Below the pieces are notes generated by a model. That model did not search any database and was not told where the DNA came from. It worked only from the letters and a program-made list of their open reading frames with translations. A stretch of 64,000 nt of DNA from Saccharopolyspora soli (GTDB lineage Bacteria > Actinomycetota > Actinomycetes > Mycobacteriales > Pseudonocardiaceae): positions 62,001 through 126,000 of the forward strand of contig NZ_JALBWV010000006.1 of assembly GCF_022678645.1 (NCBI RefSeq), read 5' to 3'. The position numbers and the translations under genes were made by a program. The number at the start of each line of letters is the position of its first letter. Positions within the stretch are counted from its first letter, which is position 1. Shown piece after piece: positions 62,128-64,000 of this stretch.

Positions 62128-62967
62128 ATGGTGACGATCTCGCAGCGCGCTAGGCGCGCGGCCCGGCGGCCGTTGGAGCTGTTGGACGACCTGGGCGACC
62201 AGATGTCGTTCTACCTGCGGTCGGTGGCCTGGATTCCGCGGGCGATCACCCGCTACGCCAAGGAAACGCTGCGGCTGCTCGCCGAGGTGAGCTTCGGCAG
62301 CGGCGCGCTGGCGGTGATCGGCGGCACGGTCGGCGTGATGATCGGCCTGACCCTGTTCACCGGCACCGTCGTCGGATTGCAAGGCTTCGCCGCGCTGGAC
62401 CAGATCGGCACCTCGGCGTTCGCCGGGTTCGTCTCCGCGTACTTCAACACCCGCGAGATCGCACCGCTGGTGGCCGGGCTCGCGCTGTCCGCGACGGTCG
62501 GTTCCGGCTTCACCGCGCAGTTGGGGGCGATGCGGATCTCCGACGAGATCGACGCGTTGGAAGTCATGGGCGTGCCGAGCTTGCCGTACCTGGTGACCAC
62601 TCGGGTGATCGCCGGGTTCATCGCGGTCATCCCGCTGTACGTGCTCGGTCTGCTGACGTCCTACATCGCCGCCCGCGGGGTCACGATCTACATCTACGGC
62701 CAGTCGGCGGGCACCTACGACCACTACTTCAACCTGTTCCTGCCGCCCGAGGACGTGCTGTGGTCCTTCGGGAAGGTGCTGGTCTTCAGCGTGGTGGTGA
62801 TCATGACGCACTGCTACTACGGCTACCGCGCCAGCGGCGGCCCGGCCGGGGTCGGCGTCGCGGTGGGCCGCGCGGTGCGGACCGCGATCGTGACCACCGC
62901 ACTGCTCGACTTCTTCCTCAGCCTCGCGATCTGGGGCACCACGACGACGGTTCGGATCACCGGATGA
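62128..62967 (+). CDS. yrbEB: MlaE/YrbE-family permease, second of pair
   Basis: Partner permease of yrbEA, 279 residues from ATG at 62128. Seen: LLDDLGDQMSFYLRSVAWIP, GGTVGVMIGLTLFTGTVVGL, FVSAYFNTREIAPLVAGLAL, the motif LGAMRISDEIDALEVMGVPS, and CYYGYRASGGPAGVGVAVGR at the end. The ribosome site is weak (GCGGAAA), unlike the rest of the operon, possibly because the repeat insertion displaced the original signals. ATGA overlap with the mce gene downstream. Confidence 0.92.
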   Translation: MVTISQRARRAARRPLELLDDLGDQMSFYLRSVAWIPRAITRYAKETLRLLAEVSFGSGALAVIGGTVGVMIGLTLFTGTVVGLQGFAALDQIGTSAFAGFVSAYFNTREIAPLVAGLALSATVGSGFTAQLGAMRISDEIDALEVMGVPSLPYLVTTRVIAGFIAVIPLYVLGLLTSYIAARGVTIYIYGQSAGTYDHYFNLFLPPEDVLWSFGKVLVFSVVVIMTHCYYGYRASGGPAGVGVAVGRAVRTAIVTTALLDFFLSLAIWGTTTTVRITG

Positions 62968-64000
62968 GTACCCGAGGTGCGTTGACCACGACACTGCGGC
63001 GCCGCGCGCTCGGCGTTGCGTTCCTGCTGTGCATCGCGTTGTTCATCAGCCTCACAGTGGCGATCTACCAGAAGGCTTTCGCGTCCAGCGTGGACGTTTT
63101 GCTGAAGGCCGCGTCGACCGGGAACCAGCTGTTGCCCGAGTCGGACGTCAAGGTGCGCGGCATGGTCGTCGGCCGGGTGGTGAGCGTCACGTCCACAGGG
63201 GACGGTGCCGAGCTGCGTCTGGCGCTGGACCCGGATCGGGCCGAGCAGCTGCCGTCGAACGTGTCGGCGCGGCTGCTGCCGCGCACCCTGTTCGGCGAGC
63301 GCTACGTGTCGCTGGAATTGCCGGAGCAGGCCGCGTCGACGCCGCTGGCCTCCGGTGACGTGATCGAGCAGGACCGAACCCGCGCGGGCATCGAGCTGGA
63401 GAAGGTGCTGGCCGACACGATGCCGGTGCTGCAGGCGGTGCACCCGGACGACTTGGCGGTGACGCTGAACGCGCTGGACCAGGCGTTGGCCGGGCGCGGC
63501 AAGCCGCTCGGCGAGACGCTGTCGCAGCTGAACACCTATCTGGACGGGCTCAACCCGTCGGTTCCGGACTTGCAGCAGAACCTGCAGGAGTTGGTCGGCG
63601 TCGCCCAGACCTACGAGCAGGCCGCCCCGGACGTGCTGGAGGCGCTGGACAACTTCAGCACCACGGCCCGCACCCTGGTGGCGCAGCGCGCCAACCTGAC
63701 CGCGCTGACCGGGCAGTTGACCAGCACCTCCGGTGATCTGACCACGTTCCTGCGGGACAACCGGCAGAACATCATCCAGCTCGGCGAGTCGCAGCGACCG
63801 ACGCTGGACGTGCTGGCCAAGTACGCGCCCGAATACCCGTGCTTCCTGCAGGAGATGGCGGAGTTCGTGCCGCGGATCCGGCAGGCGTTCGGCGCGGGCA
63901 CGGGTGAGCCGGGGCTGCACATCACCCTGGAGGTCACCCCGCACCGCGGCAAGTACGTCCCGAACCAGGACGAACCGGAGTTCGCCGACAAGCGCGGACC
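62964..64000 (+). CDS. MCE-family substrate-binding protein, C-terminus beyond window
   Basis: First mce gene of the operon; the product is exported and forms part of a ring or needle that carries lipids or sterols to the YrbE permeases. ATG overlaps the yrbEB stop. About 345 residues are visible: N-terminal membrane anchor RALGVAFLLCIALFISLTVA, then the MCE domain (about 40-115: VDVLLKAASTGNQLLPESDV, KVRGMVVGRVVSVTSTGDGA, LPRTLFGERYVSLELP), then a long helical region (LGETLSQLNTYLDGLNPSVP, DLTTFLRDNRQNIIQLGESQ). It runs off the right edge, so total length is unknown. Confidence 0.92.
   Translation, partial: MSTRGALTTTLRRRALGVAFLLCIALFISLTVAIYQKAFASSVDVLLKAASTGNQLLPESDVKVRGMVVGRVVSVTSTGDGAELRLALDPDRAEQLPSNVSARLLPRTLFGERYVSLELPEQAASTPLASGDVIEQDRTRAGIELEKVLADTMPVLQAVHPDDLAVTLNALDQALAGRGKPLGETLSQLNTYLDGLNPSVPDLQQNLQELVGVAQTYEQAAPDVLEALDNFSTTARTLVAQRANLTALTGQLTSTSGDLTTFLRDNRQNIIQLGESQRPTLDVLAKYAPEYPCFLQEMAEFVPRIRQAFGAGTGEPGLHITLEVTPHRGKYVPNQDEPEFADKRG

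Overview
The window is G+C-rich DNA with many GTG/TTG starts, several apparently leaderless promoters, menaquinone rather than ubiquinone genes, a 14-gene nuo operon and an mce/yrbE cluster. This points to an actinobacterium. The gene order (menE-menB-menD ... mgtA-menG ... menJ ... polyprenyl synthase ... htpX; tRNA-rpmG-hadA-hadB ... tRNA-Trp-secE-nusG-rplK-rplA-rplJ-rplL-mceG-yrbE-mce) resembles the Mycobacterium tuberculosis order as I remember it, but hadC and the mycolate context are missing. I infer a Pseudonocardiaceae member, perhaps Saccharopolyspora-like. This rests on family knowledge only; no search was run.

Layout. (1) Positions 1-12741: menaquinone genes menE (cut by the left edge), menB, menD, isochorismate synthase and menG, mixed with a secreted M1 peptidase, a DUF3592 membrane protein, an orphan PaaC-like protein, an inositol-monophosphatase-family enzyme and an MgtA-like mannosyltransferase. 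(2) 12804-18926: accessory block with an EamA transporter carrying an in-frame repeat, a MarR regulator with a cysteine cluster, a LysR regulator divergent from a CitMHS transporter and a split AtuA pair, and a decayed toxin-antitoxin locus. (3) 19240-37906: menJ, then the complete nuoA-N complex I operon, then a long-chain polyprenyl diphosphate synthase. Quinone head group, quinone tail, tail reduction and the quinone-reducing complex therefore lie close together. (4) 38132-48469: sunset-domain membrane protein, Lrp/DDAH pair, htpX, rfbA, YajQ, tRNA-Tyr, small conserved proteins, a PPOX/F420-type protein, an alpha/beta hydrolase and a GGDEF-EAL protein whose GGDEF motif is degenerate. (5) 48604-59572: tRNA-Thr, tRNA-Met, rpmG, hadA, hadB, an MFS exporter with its divergent regulator, aspC, tRNA-Trp, secE, nusG, rplK, rplA, a membrane protein, rplJ and rplL. 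(6) 59939-64000: mceG, yrbEA, yrbEB and the first mce gene, which runs off the right edge.

The most unusual signal is a dispersed repeat of about 130 bases with two well-preserved copies (50336-50461 and 61940-62070) and three decayed ones (1441-1512, 13229-13320, 13878-13945). The two good copies keep a long hairpin while the stem sequence has changed on both sides. One decayed copy sits in frame inside a transporter gene, one splits the yrbE pair, and one lies inside a second inverted repeat.
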